The position numbers and the translations under genes are program-made. 64,000 nt of DNA from Bacteroidota bacterium. Its GTDB lineage: Bacteria > Bacteroidota > Bacteroidia > Bacteroidales > F082. Numbering within the stretch: the stretch's first letter is position 1; the number at the start of each line of letters is the position of its first letter. The stretch is taken from assembly GCA_016845105.1 (NCBI GenBank), contig JAERTF010000085.1, positions 1 through 64,000 of the forward strand, given 5' to 3'. Of the stretch, positions 43,354 through 52,678 are shown one piece after another. Below the pieces are notes generated by a model. The model was not told the DNA's origin. It made no database searches and saw only the letters and a list, made by a program, of their open reading frames with translations.

Positions 43354-43773
43354 ATGAAAAAATTTTTAACATTATTGGTTCTGTCCGTTTTGATTGTTTT
43401 AAACTATGGGTGTAAAAAAGATGACGATTCTGGAACTGACCCTGAGCCTCAAAAAACTTATAAAGTAGTGTATACTATGGAAGTAAATGAGAATCATCTA
43501 AATTCGAAGGTATCTTGGATTGCCTTAAATAATGAGAGGCAAGAGGAGTCAAATCCAGCTTATCCATGGACAAAGGAATATACTGGACTTAAGTCAGGAG
43601 ATTCAGTTGCTATAAGTTTTGAAATTGAAAATATGCCAGACCTTAAACTATCCTACAGCTGGATGGCTACAGTAACTGCCGAAGGATATTCATATGAGAA
43701 CGGAGATTCATATAATTACACTTCAGGTAATACCGTCACAAAAAAGCATAGTTGGGGATATAAGATTCCTTAG
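43354..43773 (+). CDS. Small lipoprotein of unknown function
   Basis: This 139-residue protein has a lipoprotein signal peptide ending VLNYGC, with the lipidated cysteine at residue 20. An acidic linker (KKDDDSGTDPEP), typical of Bacteroidota surface lipoproteins, follows. The rest is a single beta-rich domain with KTYKVVYTMEVNEN and SYSWMATVTAEGYSYENG, like a small Ig-like fold. No family was recognised. It stands between the PNGase F-like gene (divergent) and the C10 protease (same direction, 115 bp), suggesting a surface role. Confidence 0.7.
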   Translation: MKKFLTLLVLSVLIVLNYGCKKDDDSGTDPEPQKTYKVVYTMEVNENHLNSKVSWIALNNERQEESNPAYPWTKEYTGLKSGDSVAISFEIENMPDLKLSYSWMATVTAEGYSYENGDSYNYTSGNTVTKKHSWGYKIP

Positions 43774-43888
43774 GAATTCTCTTCTTTAATTAAAAATATA
43801 CTTAATAATCTTATATTGGATTGCAATACACCCTTTCTGGTATTTCGAGTAATTAATACTTATAAATAACCTGCTAAATTTTATAAAA

Positions 43889-45331
43889 ATGAAAAAAGCT
43901 ATATTACTATTTGTGATTGGTTTAGCTTTGGGAAATGGTATGGTCGCCCAAAAGATAGGAGTTGAAAAAGCAACCTTAGTTGCAAAAACCTGGATAAAAT
44001 CACAAGCTAATAATCAAGATTTATTGATAGCTAATTTCAAGCCAATAATCAATGATGATACTTTACTAGCCTATAGTTTTAATATTGAACCTTGTGGATT
44101 TATTGTAATATCTTCTAATAAATCGATAGCACCGATTATTGCATATTCTTTTGAAACAGACTTCATTATTAATGAAGATAATCCTTTACTATTGTTATTA
44201 ACTAAAGATTTATCCAACAGGATTGATAATATTAATATCATGCCTGATGAAGTATTGCAGGAAAATAATAGTAACTGGGATCAGTTATTGGGTACTGAAA
44301 TTAAGTATCCTGCTTTTGAACAATGGCCTCCGGCTGGATCCACAGCAACAGATGGTTGGGTTGAAACACAATGGTCACAATCAGCACCTTATAACAACGA
44401 TTGTCCGATGGATTTGGTGAGCGGAAGTAGAAGTGTAGCTGGGTGTCCTTCAATTGCTATTTCGATGATAATCAATTATACAAATACTATAAATGGCACA
44501 AGGTTAGGCAATGATGATAAATACTATCATAATTATGGTGGTAACAATTATTGGATTGATGACGATTACATGGAATATGATTTTGCTTCTTTTGATGATA
44601 TAAACGATAATTTTGATTCCATAGAGTATTTGTATGATAATAATTCGACTTTAAGTACAGATCAAATATCAGCATTGGTTTTTGGTTGTGGAGTAGCAGC
44701 TCGTCAGGTGTATGCTTCAGGTGGCTCGGGTACTTTCGGTGTTAATCAGGCTTTTGATGCATTCGAACGATTTGGATTTGACAATGCTAATCTCGTTTAT
44801 GATAGCGATACAAATTTTTATACTCATATGCAGGATAATATTAAAAATGCAATGCCTGTATTACTTGCCTTGCTTGTTGCTAACGGACCTGGAGGACATA
44901 ATGTTGTGGCAGATGGCTATAATACAAACGATTTTTATCATCTTAATTTTGGATGGGGTGGATCTTATAATAGTTGGTACAATATTCCCGAGGGGATTCC
45001 ATATAATTTAACAATTGTGGAAGGAGCGGTTATGGATATTGGTACAAAGATAGTCTCGATTGAACCTATTTCAGATCCATTGAGTACCTTTTCATTATCA
45101 CCTAATCCCTCAAAAGGACCAGTAAATATTGATTTTACAATATCTAAAAATTCCAAAGTTGAACTTTATGTTATTGATAACAATGGTTTAAAGATAAGAG
45201 ATGTCTATAATGGAGTTTTAGATTCAGGAAAACACACTTTTACATTTACTGAAAATGTTAGTACAGGGTTATATCATGTTGTATTGGTTGCGGATACTGA
45301 TATGACATCAAAACCAATTATAATATTCTAG
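43889..45331 (+). CDS. C10-family cysteine protease (streptopain-like) with T9SS sorting domain
   Basis: This 480-residue secreted protease has a signal peptide (1-20, ending MVAQ). A prodomain/Spi_C10-like N-part (~21-125) contains FIVISSNKSIAPIIAYS. The papain-fold C10 domain has the catalytic cysteine in VAGCPSIAISMIINY and the histidine in GGHNVVADGYN, followed by FYHLNFGWGG. The last ~80 residues are a T9SS type A sorting domain (FSLSPNPSKGPVNIDFTI and GLYHVVLVAD). C10 proteases include streptopain and interpain of Prevotella. It would be activated outside the cell by removal of the prodomain. Confidence 0.9.
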   Translation: MKKAILLFVIGLALGNGMVAQKIGVEKATLVAKTWIKSQANNQDLLIANFKPIINDDTLLAYSFNIEPCGFIVISSNKSIAPIIAYSFETDFIINEDNPLLLLLTKDLSNRIDNINIMPDEVLQENNSNWDQLLGTEIKYPAFEQWPPAGSTATDGWVETQWSQSAPYNNDCPMDLVSGSRSVAGCPSIAISMIINYTNTINGTRLGNDDKYYHNYGGNNYWIDDDYMEYDFASFDDINDNFDSIEYLYDNNSTLSTDQISALVFGCGVAARQVYASGGSGTFGVNQAFDAFERFGFDNANLVYDSDTNFYTHMQDNIKNAMPVLLALLVANGPGGHNVVADGYNTNDFYHLNFGWGGSYNSWYNIPEGIPYNLTIVEGAVMDIGTKIVSIEPISDPLSTFSLSPNPSKGPVNIDFTISKNSKVELYVIDNNGLKIRDVYNGVLDSGKHTFTFTENVSTGLYHVVLVADTDMTSKPIIIF

Positions 45332-45370
45332 TTAATAGATGTAGTACTTTATTGGTTAAGAGCATATTAT

Positions 45371-45751
45371 TTATCGAAATAATACTAATAATCCACCAGT
45401 AATAAATGCCAATACCCACCAGATGTAGGCGTATCTTGAATAAAGATGAAGACTCTTCGGGACCTCATTATTTATACCATATTTAGAAATGCGAATCCAC
45501 ATAAATATTGCATCCAATAACATTCCAAATAATGATGAATATCCAATAAAACCATGAATTGTAAAACCTCCTTTATCTGATCCAATTATCATGAATATTG
45601 TCGCGGTAATGTCGAGAATTACACCAAGTGATAGAAATGTAATTACTATTTTTGAAATCCGCCTTATTCTTTGTTCTGTAATTATACCGATGGAGTAGGA
45701 AATAAGTGCAAAAAAAACTATTGATGTACCGATTTGGATATATGTGTTCAT
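45371..45751 (-). CDS. Four-helix membrane protein, HsmA-like
   Basis: This 126-residue protein has four transmembrane helices. The pattern FALISYSIGIITEQRIRRISK, LGVILDITATIFMII, FTIHGFIGYSSLFGMLLDAIFMWI and a C-terminal WWVLAFITGG resembles the HsmA-type family of small membrane proteins with a conserved HG-x-GY segment. Function is unknown. It converges on the C10 protease with 39 bp between, and has its own -7 box. The family call is tentative. Confidence 0.55.
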   Translation of the reverse strand: MNTYIQIGTSIVFFALISYSIGIITEQRIRRISKIVITFLSLGVILDITATIFMIIGSDKGGFTIHGFIGYSSLFGMLLDAIFMWIRISKYGINNEVPKSLHLYSRYAYIWWVLAFITGGLLVLFR

Positions 45752-45770
45752 TGATGATAATTTTGAAAAG

Positions 45771-45778
45771 CAAATGTA
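45771..45778 (-). promoter_or_regulatory. -7 box of the HsmA-like gene (TACATTTG on the minus strand)
   Basis: CAAATGTA on the plus strand is a consensus box 19 bases before the ATG. Confidence 0.45.
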
Positions 45779-45802
45779 CTAATTGTAAGTTAATTCATTT
45801 GT

Positions 45803-46594
45803 TTATTTAGTTTGATCAGTGTATTTCCACCAATAGATTGTTCCAAGATATCCCAATACGCTCATTAGTATAATCAAACCAAAGCTGTAATAATCAAGTG
45901 TTGCAGCTAATTCTATACCTCCGCTACCTGCGTAGATACCTGGAACTGCCCATGGAAAATATGCTCCAAATCCCATTGCACCAAATATTTGTGCAACAAC
46001 AAGGAGTAATGCCACTACACCAAGTGGAGTAATAAAGCCTTTACCACAAAATGCGAAAAAAGCAATGGGTGTATTTAGCATAATTATAAGGATTGTGGTT
46101 GTGAAATATATTTTTAGATTAACTGTAAACATATCAGAATCCCATCCCGGGATTTCGAGTAGATAACCTATAATAAGACCTAGGATTAGATTTGAAACAA
46201 CTAATGCGATACACCACACTAAGTAAAATATAAATTTTGCATTGATAATTTCTATACGAGAAATTGGAAGTGCAAGCAAGTCTTTTGATGTTCCATCTGA
46301 AAATTCACGTCCAAATAGCCAACTGGCTACAAACCCAAAAATAAGAACCCCACCAATACCAACGGCTTGGGATAGTAAACCCAATAGCGAATTCCAATTA
46401 GCTTCAAATGATAACATTTCTGCTTTCATTTTAAATGCACCCGACAGTCCATCCATACCACCATCCTTTATTAAATGCATAAAAACTCCACCAAAAACAG
46501 GAGCCAAAGAAAAGGCTAAAAAAGTTACCCAAATAATTGGTGAATGCCTGTTTTTAAGGACTTCAGCAACAAATGCATTATATTGTTGTTTCAT
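45803..46594 (-). CDS. ABC-2 type transporter permease
   Basis: This 263-residue inner-membrane permease starts at ATG 46594 (MKQQYNAFVAEVLKNRHSP), overlapping the upstream ATPase gene by 17 bp. Six helices are predicted. The segment WLFGREFSDGTSKDLLALPISRIEIINAKF is typical of ABC-2/NatB-like permeases that contact the ATPase. The substrate is unknown; such pairs export ions, lipids or antibiotics. It is the last gene of the nitrilase-DUF1697-ATPase-permease unit. Confidence 0.87.
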   Translation of the reverse strand: MKQQYNAFVAEVLKNRHSPIIWVTFLAFSLAPVFGGVFMHLIKDGGMDGLSGAFKMKAEMLSFEANWNSLLGLLSQAVGIGGVLIFGFVASWLFGREFSDGTSKDLLALPISRIEIINAKFIFYLVWCIALVVSNLILGLIIGYLLEIPGWDSDMFTVNLKIYFTTTILIIMLNTPIAFFAFCGKGFITPLGVVALLLVVAQIFGAMGFGAYFPWAVPGIYAGSGGIELAATLDYYSFGLIILMSVLGYLGTIYWWKYTDQTK

Positions 46595-47507
46595 AATCCT
46601 TTTTATTATTATCAATAATTCTCAAAAAATATCTCTCAAGATCCTCTTCATAAATATATATGGATTTTGGAGGCAAGCCTTTACTTGTTAATAGTTGTGT
46701 TATATTTTCAGGATTACGAATTGAGTCCATATTTGAAGTTTCAATAATATTCTCAGTTGAAATTGATGAAGTAACACCTACATTGCTAAGTACTTTAAGT
46801 GCCGTTGGATTATCACTAGTGTTTATGCAGACCTTCTTAATGGTTTGGTTTTCAAGCTCAGCTGTGTCAATTTCTTTGATCAAAGTTCCATTGTGAATTA
46901 TACCAATTCGTGTTGCGATTTTTGATATTTCGGATAAAATATGACTTGATATAAAAATAGTGGTATTGTGATTTTTTACCAGATCCTTTAGAAACCCTCT
47001 GATCTCTACTATGCCTGCAGGGTCGAGGCCATTTATTGGTTCATCAAGCAATAAAAGTTTCGGGCTGTGAATTAAAGCTTTAGCAAGTCCTAATCGCTGA
47101 TTATTACCAAGAGAAAGTTGCTTTGCTTTTTTGTGCTTGTAACTACTAAGCTGAAGGGTGATAATGATTTTATCAATCAACGTACGATCTGATAATCCTC
47201 TTAAACGACAAATAACTTCCAGATTTTCATATACACTTAAATTAGGATAGGAGTAAGGAGTTTCGACCATGTAACCAATGTTATTCCAGTCTTGATATGC
47301 TTTATGTACATTATGATTAAATAGAGAGACAGAGCCAGTATCTGGAAATATCATTCCAAGCATTAATCTTATTGCAGTCGTTTTTCCGGCTCCGTTTAAT
47401 CCCAAAAAACCATAAATTTCACCTTCCCTAACGTTTATGGAAACATTGTTAATGGCGATGGTATCACCAAATGATTTTGTTAAGTTTTTAGTTTGAATAA
47501 TATTCAC
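46578..47507 (-). CDS. ABC transporter ATP-binding protein
   Basis: This 309-residue ATPase of the CcmA/NatA type has Walker A GLNGAGKTTAIRLMLG, the Q-loop NIGYMVETPY, a signature LSLGNNQRLGLAKAL (here LSLGNNQ, a common variant of LSGGQ), Walker B LLLDEPINGLDP and the switch His in ISSHILSEI. The C-terminal ~80 residues form the extra alpha/beta domain of exporter ATPases. It powers the permease encoded downstream with a 17-bp overlap. Confidence 0.93.
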   Translation of the reverse strand: MNIIQTKNLTKSFGDTIAINNVSINVREGEIYGFLGLNGAGKTTAIRLMLGMIFPDTGSVSLFNHNVHKAYQDWNNIGYMVETPYSYPNLSVYENLEVICRLRGLSDRTLIDKIIITLQLSSYKHKKAKQLSLGNNQRLGLAKALIHSPKLLLLDEPINGLDPAGIVEIRGFLKDLVKNHNTTIFISSHILSEISKIATRIGIIHNGTLIKEIDTAELENQTIKKVCINTSDNPTALKVLSNVGVTSSISTENIIETSNMDSIRNPENITQLLTSKGLPPKSIYIYEEDLERYFLRIIDNNKKDYETTI

Positions 47508-47511
47508 TTGG

Positions 47512-48063
47512 TTATTGATTTATCATTATAATTTCGTGAAGCTTCATGATAGTTTTCCAATTTCTGTTGGTTGCTTTTACTCGTAGCTTACTTTCAAAGA
47601 AGTTATTGGTAAATTTTGAATCCTGTGATTTACCCTTTATCTGGATATATATATCACTATTGATTAGTCTGTAACAATCTGGGGATGTGTTAACTTTATT
47701 AAGCCTATCAATATTTTGCTTGATGGGTCTGTTTTTGAGAAATGTTAAATACAGACTATTTATATCATAGTTGCTACTGATAATGAATGGGTTATTGTTG
47801 ATCATGGCAATAAATCTGTCGGTATTTCTTACGATAACTGGTACATCGTGACCAAATGCGGTGTAGATTGCTTTTTGTACTGCAAATTCTATTTCATGCT
47901 CTAGCATGTCGGTTGAAGAGGAGAAGTAAACATTTCCACTTTGAATATAAGTAATCACATTTTCGAACCCCAGAGATAAGTATAAATCTTTAAGATCTTT
48001 CATAAGTATTTTTCTCCTACCTCCAACATTAATCCCACGGAGTATTGAAATATAAGAATTCAT
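47512..48063 (-). CDS. DUF1697 protein
   Basis: This 183-residue protein opens with the DUF1697 hallmark MNSYISILRGINVGGRRKILMKDLKDLYLSLGFENVITYIQSGNVYF. It has the later LTFLKNRP and KLRVKATNRNWKTIMKL segments of the family. DUF1697 is a widespread family of unknown biochemical role. It lies 2 bp behind the nitrilase gene and 4 bp before the ABC ATPase. The tight spacing suggests one transcript, but no shared pathway is obvious. Confidence 0.85.
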   Translation of the reverse strand: MNSYISILRGINVGGRRKILMKDLKDLYLSLGFENVITYIQSGNVYFSSSTDMLEHEIEFAVQKAIYTAFGHDVPVIVRNTDRFIAMINNNPFIISSNYDINSLYLTFLKNRPIKQNIDRLNKVNTSPDCYRLINSDIYIQIKGKSQDSKFTNNFFESKLRVKATNRNWKTIMKLHEIIMINQ

Positions 48064-48065
48064 AA

Positions 48066-48989
48066 CTAGTTTTCTTTACGAATTTTGGGTTGATTTAGCA
48101 CATTAAATTCAAAAATATCGTTTCTAGAATAATGTCCTACTACATCAAAGTCGAATTTGCTAGCAACTATATCTTCCAAATCCAGTTCGGCAACAAGAAC
48201 TCCACTCTCATCATACAATGGACCTTGTATAACTTTCCCCAATGGTGATACAATTACACTTCCACCACGGCAAATTATTTCGTCTTCATCTTTAACAAGA
48301 GATTGATATTCTTTTGGATACATCAATCTGGTGAAATACTGATTACAGCCAATGACAAAGCACCTTCCTTCCAAAGCAATATGTTTCATGGTTGATAGCC
48401 ATTCGTCTCTTGAGTCGGCTGTTGGGGCTATATATATATTAACACCTTTTAAATACATTGCCATACGGGCAAGTGGCATATAATTTTCCCAGCATATTAA
48501 TCCTCCTAATTTTCCAATTGGGGTATCAAAACTTACCAACGATTCTGCATCACCTTCTGCCCATATTAGCCTTTCGGTTCCGGTAGGTTTAAGTTTTCGA
48601 TGGACACCCAGTAATCCATTTTTTGGTGATATGTAAAGCATTGAGCAGTATAAGCTTCCGTTAGTAGTTTCCTTTTCAGTTACACCTATAACCATATAAA
48701 TACTATTTTCTTTACATAGTTTTTCCAGCCGTTTTAGATCAGTGCTACTAACATCAAAACTATTGTTATGGTAATCTAAATATAGTTTTCTGCCTTCATT
48801 GGATCTAGAACCAATTTTAGCACCAAACAAAAAACCTCTGGGATATCCGGGAATATATGATTCCGGGAATACAATTAAATTGCATTTTTGTTTGGCATAC
48901 TTTATTGTAGCTTGTTCTACCTTTTTTAATGTTGCTTCCTTATTGAAAAAAATAGGGCTATCTTGTATTACACAGACTTTTGTTTTCAA
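48066..48989 (-). CDS. Nitrilase-family carbon-nitrogen hydrolase
   Basis: This 307-residue enzyme has the Glu-Lys-Cys triad of the nitrilase superfamily: Glu in IVFPESYIPGYPRG, Lys in VHRKLKPTGTERL, and Cys in LGGLICWENYMPLARM. The PGYPRG and HRKLKPT-ER motifs and the ICWENYMPL box fit true nitrilases (branch 1), which turn nitriles into acids and ammonia, better than amidases. The product is cytosolic. It is first in a four-gene unit with DUF1697 and an ABC exporter. Confidence 0.88.
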   Translation of the reverse strand: MKTKVCVIQDSPIFFNKEATLKKVEQATIKYAKQKCNLIVFPESYIPGYPRGFLFGAKIGSRSNEGRKLYLDYHNNSFDVSSTDLKRLEKLCKENSIYMVIGVTEKETTNGSLYCSMLYISPKNGLLGVHRKLKPTGTERLIWAEGDAESLVSFDTPIGKLGGLICWENYMPLARMAMYLKGVNIYIAPTADSRDEWLSTMKHIALEGRCFVIGCNQYFTRLMYPKEYQSLVKDEDEIICRGGSVIVSPLGKVIQGPLYDESGVLVAELDLEDIVASKFDFDVVGHYSRNDIFEFNVLNQPKIRKEN

Positions 48990-49352
48990 TTTTAGACTAT
49001 TTTGTTATTAAGGATGACTATCTTGATTATAGGATATGTGATTGTAATGTAAAGATAAGTATTTTAAAGTGATTAAGTTGGTTTGCTTAGATAAATAGAT
49101 AGGTAAATAAAATAGCTAATAGATATTAAGGGGGAAATATATTGTTATTTTATGCGGCAGTGATAGAAACGATAGCCAAATGAAATATAATTATATTGTG
49201 TTGTTTGACGGCAGAGGCTGGCAATATTTAGCCAGACCCTGTACGGCAATTACAACAAATGAATTATATAAATTTGCTTAAGTGGATAGCACGATTGCTG
49301 TCCTAAGCTAAAAGAAACTAGAAATAGTTACTGTTGTTATTTATGCAAAAGA
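48990..49352. other. 363-bp intergenic region between nitrilase and moxR
   Basis: No ORF I can support. The left half (48990-49190) is AT-rich and featureless, with no recognisable -7 box for the nitrilase gene. The right half holds two strong hairpins, listed separately as a possible structured RNA. Confidence 0.5.
49199..49308. ncRNA. Candidate structured RNA (two strong hairpins), strand unknown
   Basis: Hairpin A (49199-49257) has outer arms TGTTGT/ACAACA and an inner stem CTGGC/GCCAG (8-base loop) with CAG/CTG pairing between. Hairpin B (49276-49308) has GCTTA/TAAGC, a 3-base bulge, and an 8-bp stem GGATAGCA/TGCTGTCC (one G-U) around a CGAT loop. Both are GC-richer than the surrounding DNA. 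Neither is followed by a T-run, so they do not look like terminators. The family is not recognised. Confidence 0.35.
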
Positions 49353-50321
49353 TTAAAGCAGTTCGCTAATTAACTTATCAACACTAATACCCTCGGCTTC
49401 GGCCTTGTAATTTCGAACAATTCGATGACGAAGTACAGGAAGGGAGATTGCTTTAACATCCTCAATGTCAGGTGAATATTTACCGTTAATAGCTGCATGA
49501 ACCTTAGCTCCTACGATTAAAAACTGTGATGCTCTGGGTCCTGCACCCCAATTTAAGTAACTATTTGCCCATGGGTGAGCAGATGGAGTGTTGGGGCGTG
49601 TTTTTGCCACCAGTTTAACCGCATATTCGAGTACATTATCTGCAACAGGTATCTTACGCATTAATTGTTGGAAAAATAAAATTTCATCAGCCTCAATAAT
49701 TTTACTCACGCTATCAATATCGCCTCCTGTGGTTCTTTTAACAATATCTAATTCTTCGTTAAACTCAGGGTAGTCAAGAATTAGGTTAAACATAAATCTA
49801 TCGAGCTGAGCCTCAGGTAGGGGGTAAGTTCCTTCCTGCTCAATTGGGTTTTGTGTTGCAAGTACAAAGAAAGGAGCATCTAGTTTATAGGCTTTACCAG
49901 CAACTGTAACCGATTTTTCCTGCATAGCTTCAAGCAGAGCAGATTGGGTTTTTGGGGGTGTACGATTTATTTCATCGGCAAGAATTATATTGGCAAAAAC
50001 AGGGCCAGCTATGAATTTAAATTTCCGATTCTCGTCGAGAATTTCGGTGCCAATTATGTCCGAAGGCATAAGGTCTGGGGTAAACTGTATTCTGTTATAA
50101 CTCAGTCCTAACACATCGCTTATGGTATTAACAAGCAGTGTTTTAGCTAGTCCGGGAACACCAACTAGTAGCACATGACCTTGGCTAAAAATTGAAATTA
50201 ATGAATTTTTAACTATATCGTCTTGACCTACAATTACTTTTCCTATCTCTAGTTTAAGTGCATTGTATTTTTCAACAAAGGCATTTAATGCCTCAACGTC
50301 GGAGGGGTATTTTGTTGTCAT
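49353..50321 (-). CDS. moxR: MoxR-family AAA+ ATPase
   Basis: This 322-residue AAA+ chaperone has Walker A GVPGLAKTLLVNTI, Walker B IILADEINRTPPKTQSALLEAMQE, sensor 1 LATQNPIEQEGTYPLPEAQLDRF and the C-terminal lid with the R-finger region HRIVRNYKAEAEGI. MoxR ATPases are thought to help fold or insert metal cofactors into partner proteins, often with VWA-domain proteins. The usual downstream DUF58/VWA genes are not present here; transcription runs into the intergenic region. It lies 26 bp after the SurA-like gene. Confidence 0.94.
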   Translation of the reverse strand: MTTKYPSDVEALNAFVEKYNALKLEIGKVIVGQDDIVKNSLISIFSQGHVLLVGVPGLAKTLLVNTISDVLGLSYNRIQFTPDLMPSDIIGTEILDENRKFKFIAGPVFANIILADEINRTPPKTQSALLEAMQEKSVTVAGKAYKLDAPFFVLATQNPIEQEGTYPLPEAQLDRFMFNLILDYPEFNEELDIVKRTTGGDIDSVSKIIEADEILFFQQLMRKIPVADNVLEYAVKLVAKTRPNTPSAHPWANSYLNWGAGPRASQFLIVGAKVHAAINGKYSPDIEDVKAISLPVLRHRIVRNYKAEAEGISVDKLISELL

Positions 50322-50347
50322 TGTATTCGTATTAAAATTGTTGAAGC

Positions 50348-51754
50348 TTAGTCGTTATAACCCCAATTGTTATCAAAATTACATGTTTTGTATTCATCTA
50401 TAATTTTAACATAGGTATCTTTAGCTTTGTCTTCAATCCATTCTTGCATTGTTTCCATTTGTTTGTTTTGAAGAGCCCATTCACGGATTTTTGTGTAATC
50501 ATCAATAAGGTTAGCTTTATGGGGCACTGTTTTGTCTTTTAAAAATAGTATCCTAAATGCATCCTTATTATCTTCTGTTTTCATTGGAACCGGGTTCGAT
50601 ATTTGGCCAACTTCCATTTTTTCAATTGTAAAGGAAACCTGAGGGTCAAGTTGTTCCGCCTCAAATGTTGTACTCATAGTATATGGATTAATTATTAAAC
50701 CACCGTTATTAATATTTTCACCTTCTGAAAATCTTGCCACAGCATCAATGAATGTAATTGAGTCGGAGTTAATTAGCATTGCAACACTATCAAGTTGTTG
50801 TTTGGCCAATTGTAAATCCTCGGGACTAACTTTAGGGGCAAGTAATATATGTCTAACATTTACATAGTCGCCTTTTCGTTCAATCATTTGAATAATATGA
50901 TACCCGGCTTCAGTTTCTAGTACATTACTTATTTCACCTTCCTTTAATTTAAAAGCCACAGCCTCGAACTCAGGATATAATTGGCCTCTACCGTAAAAGC
51001 CGAGTTCACCTCCTTTTGAAGCAGATCCAGGATCCTGTGAATACATTATCGCTAATGTTGAAAAGCTACTCCCATCGAGTATTCTTTTTCGAATACTAAC
51101 TAATTCCTCTTTAACACGAAGTTTTTCTTCGATACTAATTGGAGGATTTTTAACTATTTCAGCTATAACATACTCGGTAGTAATTTGAGGAATACTATCA
51201 TTGGGGATAGATTTAAAAAAGGATCGTATCTCAGATGGGGTAACATCAACATTACTTACAATACCTGATTGCACTTGCTGAGCCAGCATCTGTTCATGTA
51301 CAATTTTATGTAACTCTTTCTTAATCTCAATTAATGACTTACCGTAAAACTCTTCCATTTTTTCTTGGGATCCAAATTGCTGTATAAACCCTGATAATCT
51401 GCGATCTAAATCAGCCTCAACTTGCACATCACTAACCACAATACTATCTACTTCGGCTTGTGCAACCATGAGTTTTTGAAAAAGTATTTCTTCAATTATA
51501 CGACATTTAATGTCAGAAGCAGAGCCTCTTATTGCTCCCTGATCGCGGTAATTAAGATATTGATTTTGAATGTCACTTTCAAGCACAATACTATTACCAA
51601 CAACAGCAACCACACGATCAATGATATATTCATTATTTTCCTGAGATGCAACTGTATTTGATATGGTAATCGCAATTATTACTAAGATTGATTGAAGCAG
51701 TATACCTGTTAAACCCTTAGCTGCCAATGTACTTTTATTAGTTAATATATTCAT
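50348..51754 (-). CDS. SurA-like periplasmic peptidyl-prolyl isomerase
   Basis: This 468-residue chaperone has a signal-anchor (residues ~15-35). A SurA N-terminal chaperone domain (~42-170, YIIDRVVAVVGNSIVLESDIQNQYL) follows, then a first parvulin domain (~190-290; SQDPGSASKGGELGFYGRGQLYPEFEAVAF with YHIIQMIERKGD). A second, weaker parvulin domain (~300-410, VRHILLAPKVSPEDL...) has lost part of its GG-L-W region. SurA escorts outer-membrane proteins through the periplasm. It is third in a run of three such genes. Confidence 0.9.
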   Translation of the reverse strand: MNILTNKSTLAAKGLTGILLQSILVIIAITISNTVASQENNEYIIDRVVAVVGNSIVLESDIQNQYLNYRDQGAIRGSASDIKCRIIEEILFQKLMVAQAEVDSIVVSDVQVEADLDRRLSGFIQQFGSQEKMEEFYGKSLIEIKKELHKIVHEQMLAQQVQSGIVSNVDVTPSEIRSFFKSIPNDSIPQITTEYVIAEIVKNPPISIEEKLRVKEELVSIRKRILDGSSFSTLAIMYSQDPGSASKGGELGFYGRGQLYPEFEAVAFKLKEGEISNVLETEAGYHIIQMIERKGDYVNVRHILLAPKVSPEDLQLAKQQLDSVAMLINSDSITFIDAVARFSEGENINNGGLIINPYTMSTTFEAEQLDPQVSFTIEKMEVGQISNPVPMKTEDNKDAFRILFLKDKTVPHKANLIDDYTKIREWALQNKQMETMQEWIEDKAKDTYVKIIDEYKTCNFDNNWGYND

Positions 51755-51816
51755 TATATTGTGTTGTGTGTTATGTCAGTATTATAAATTATAACAACAA
51801 ATTTATAGCTTAATAA

Positions 51817-52671
51817 TTATTCGTGATAATAAATTTCAAATTCATTGTTTTTCAGAGCTCTTTCGTATATATCGCCTCTAACCTTACTTGCTAACTTAAC
51901 TTTTCGTTGAGACATTATAATGTTAAAAATATCATTTCGTTTAAAAGCAAGAGGACTAATATCATCTTTAATTTTAAAATCGAAGAATTTTACAAAATAG
52001 GCATATCGCTCTGTAACTATTTTTACAAACCTATTATTTTTCAAAAATAGTTCACGATTATAAGTTTCGATGGGTATAATTTGTTGTATGTCGTAGAAAC
52101 TGACCCATGATGTAGTATCTAAATATGAAGAAGTGGCAAGCTGAGGAGCGTAATAATCCAGTGAATCGAATAAAGTAGAATCAGGTAGTGAAAATATCTG
52201 ATCAAATTGATCCTCATTTTCAGGATTCTTTTCAACGATAACATAAATTGCCTTGGTTATGTTCTCCTTTAGTTCAAAATCCTTTAAGTGGTTATTATAG
52301 TACTCTTCAATTTCAACTTCACTGATGATGGTATCGAGGTTTTGACTAATCAACTCGGTTTCGTAGGAATATATAATAAGAGAGTTTCTGTAATCATCCA
52401 ATTGTTTAGTAAAATCCAATTGATCCACAGGAAGGTTTTGCTGAGCCTGATAAATCATGACATTGGTTCTTACCCAGTCGTTTACATAGCTTCTTACCAA
52501 TGAGATACTATCTCGAGGTGAAATATTTTCCGGAATAAGACCCTTTATATCAGATGTATATAAGTACGTATCGTGTACTCTTGCCAAAATAGGGCTGTCA
52601 GTATGTTTAAAAGTATCAATACATCCTGTGAGCGATAATAAAACAAACAAATATGACAGTATATTTTTCAA
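51817..52671 (-). CDS. SurA/PpiC-related lipoprotein with degenerate isomerase domain
   Basis: This 284-residue protein has a lipoprotein signal (LSLTGC, lipidated at residue 17). A SurA-N-like helical region (DSISLVRSYVNDWVRTNVMIYQAQQNLP) follows. The region where a parvulin domain should lie (~125-245) keeps the first strand (ITKAIYVIVEKNPENE) and the last (YFVKFFDFK), but not the catalytic SxxP/G-LG pattern. It is probably a membrane-tethered chaperone without isomerase activity. It lies 7 bp after the large PpiC-like gene and 62 bp before the SurA-like gene. Confidence 0.72.
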   Translation of the reverse strand: MKNILSYLFVLLSLTGCIDTFKHTDSPILARVHDTYLYTSDIKGLIPENISPRDSISLVRSYVNDWVRTNVMIYQAQQNLPVDQLDFTKQLDDYRNSLIIYSYETELISQNLDTIISEVEIEEYYNNHLKDFELKENITKAIYVIVEKNPENEDQFDQIFSLPDSTLFDSLDYYAPQLATSSYLDTTSWVSFYDIQQIIPIETYNRELFLKNNRFVKIVTERYAYFVKFFDFKIKDDISPLAFKRNDIFNIIMSQRKVKLASKVRGDIYERALKNNEFEIYYHE

Positions 52672-52678
52672 TGGGCGA

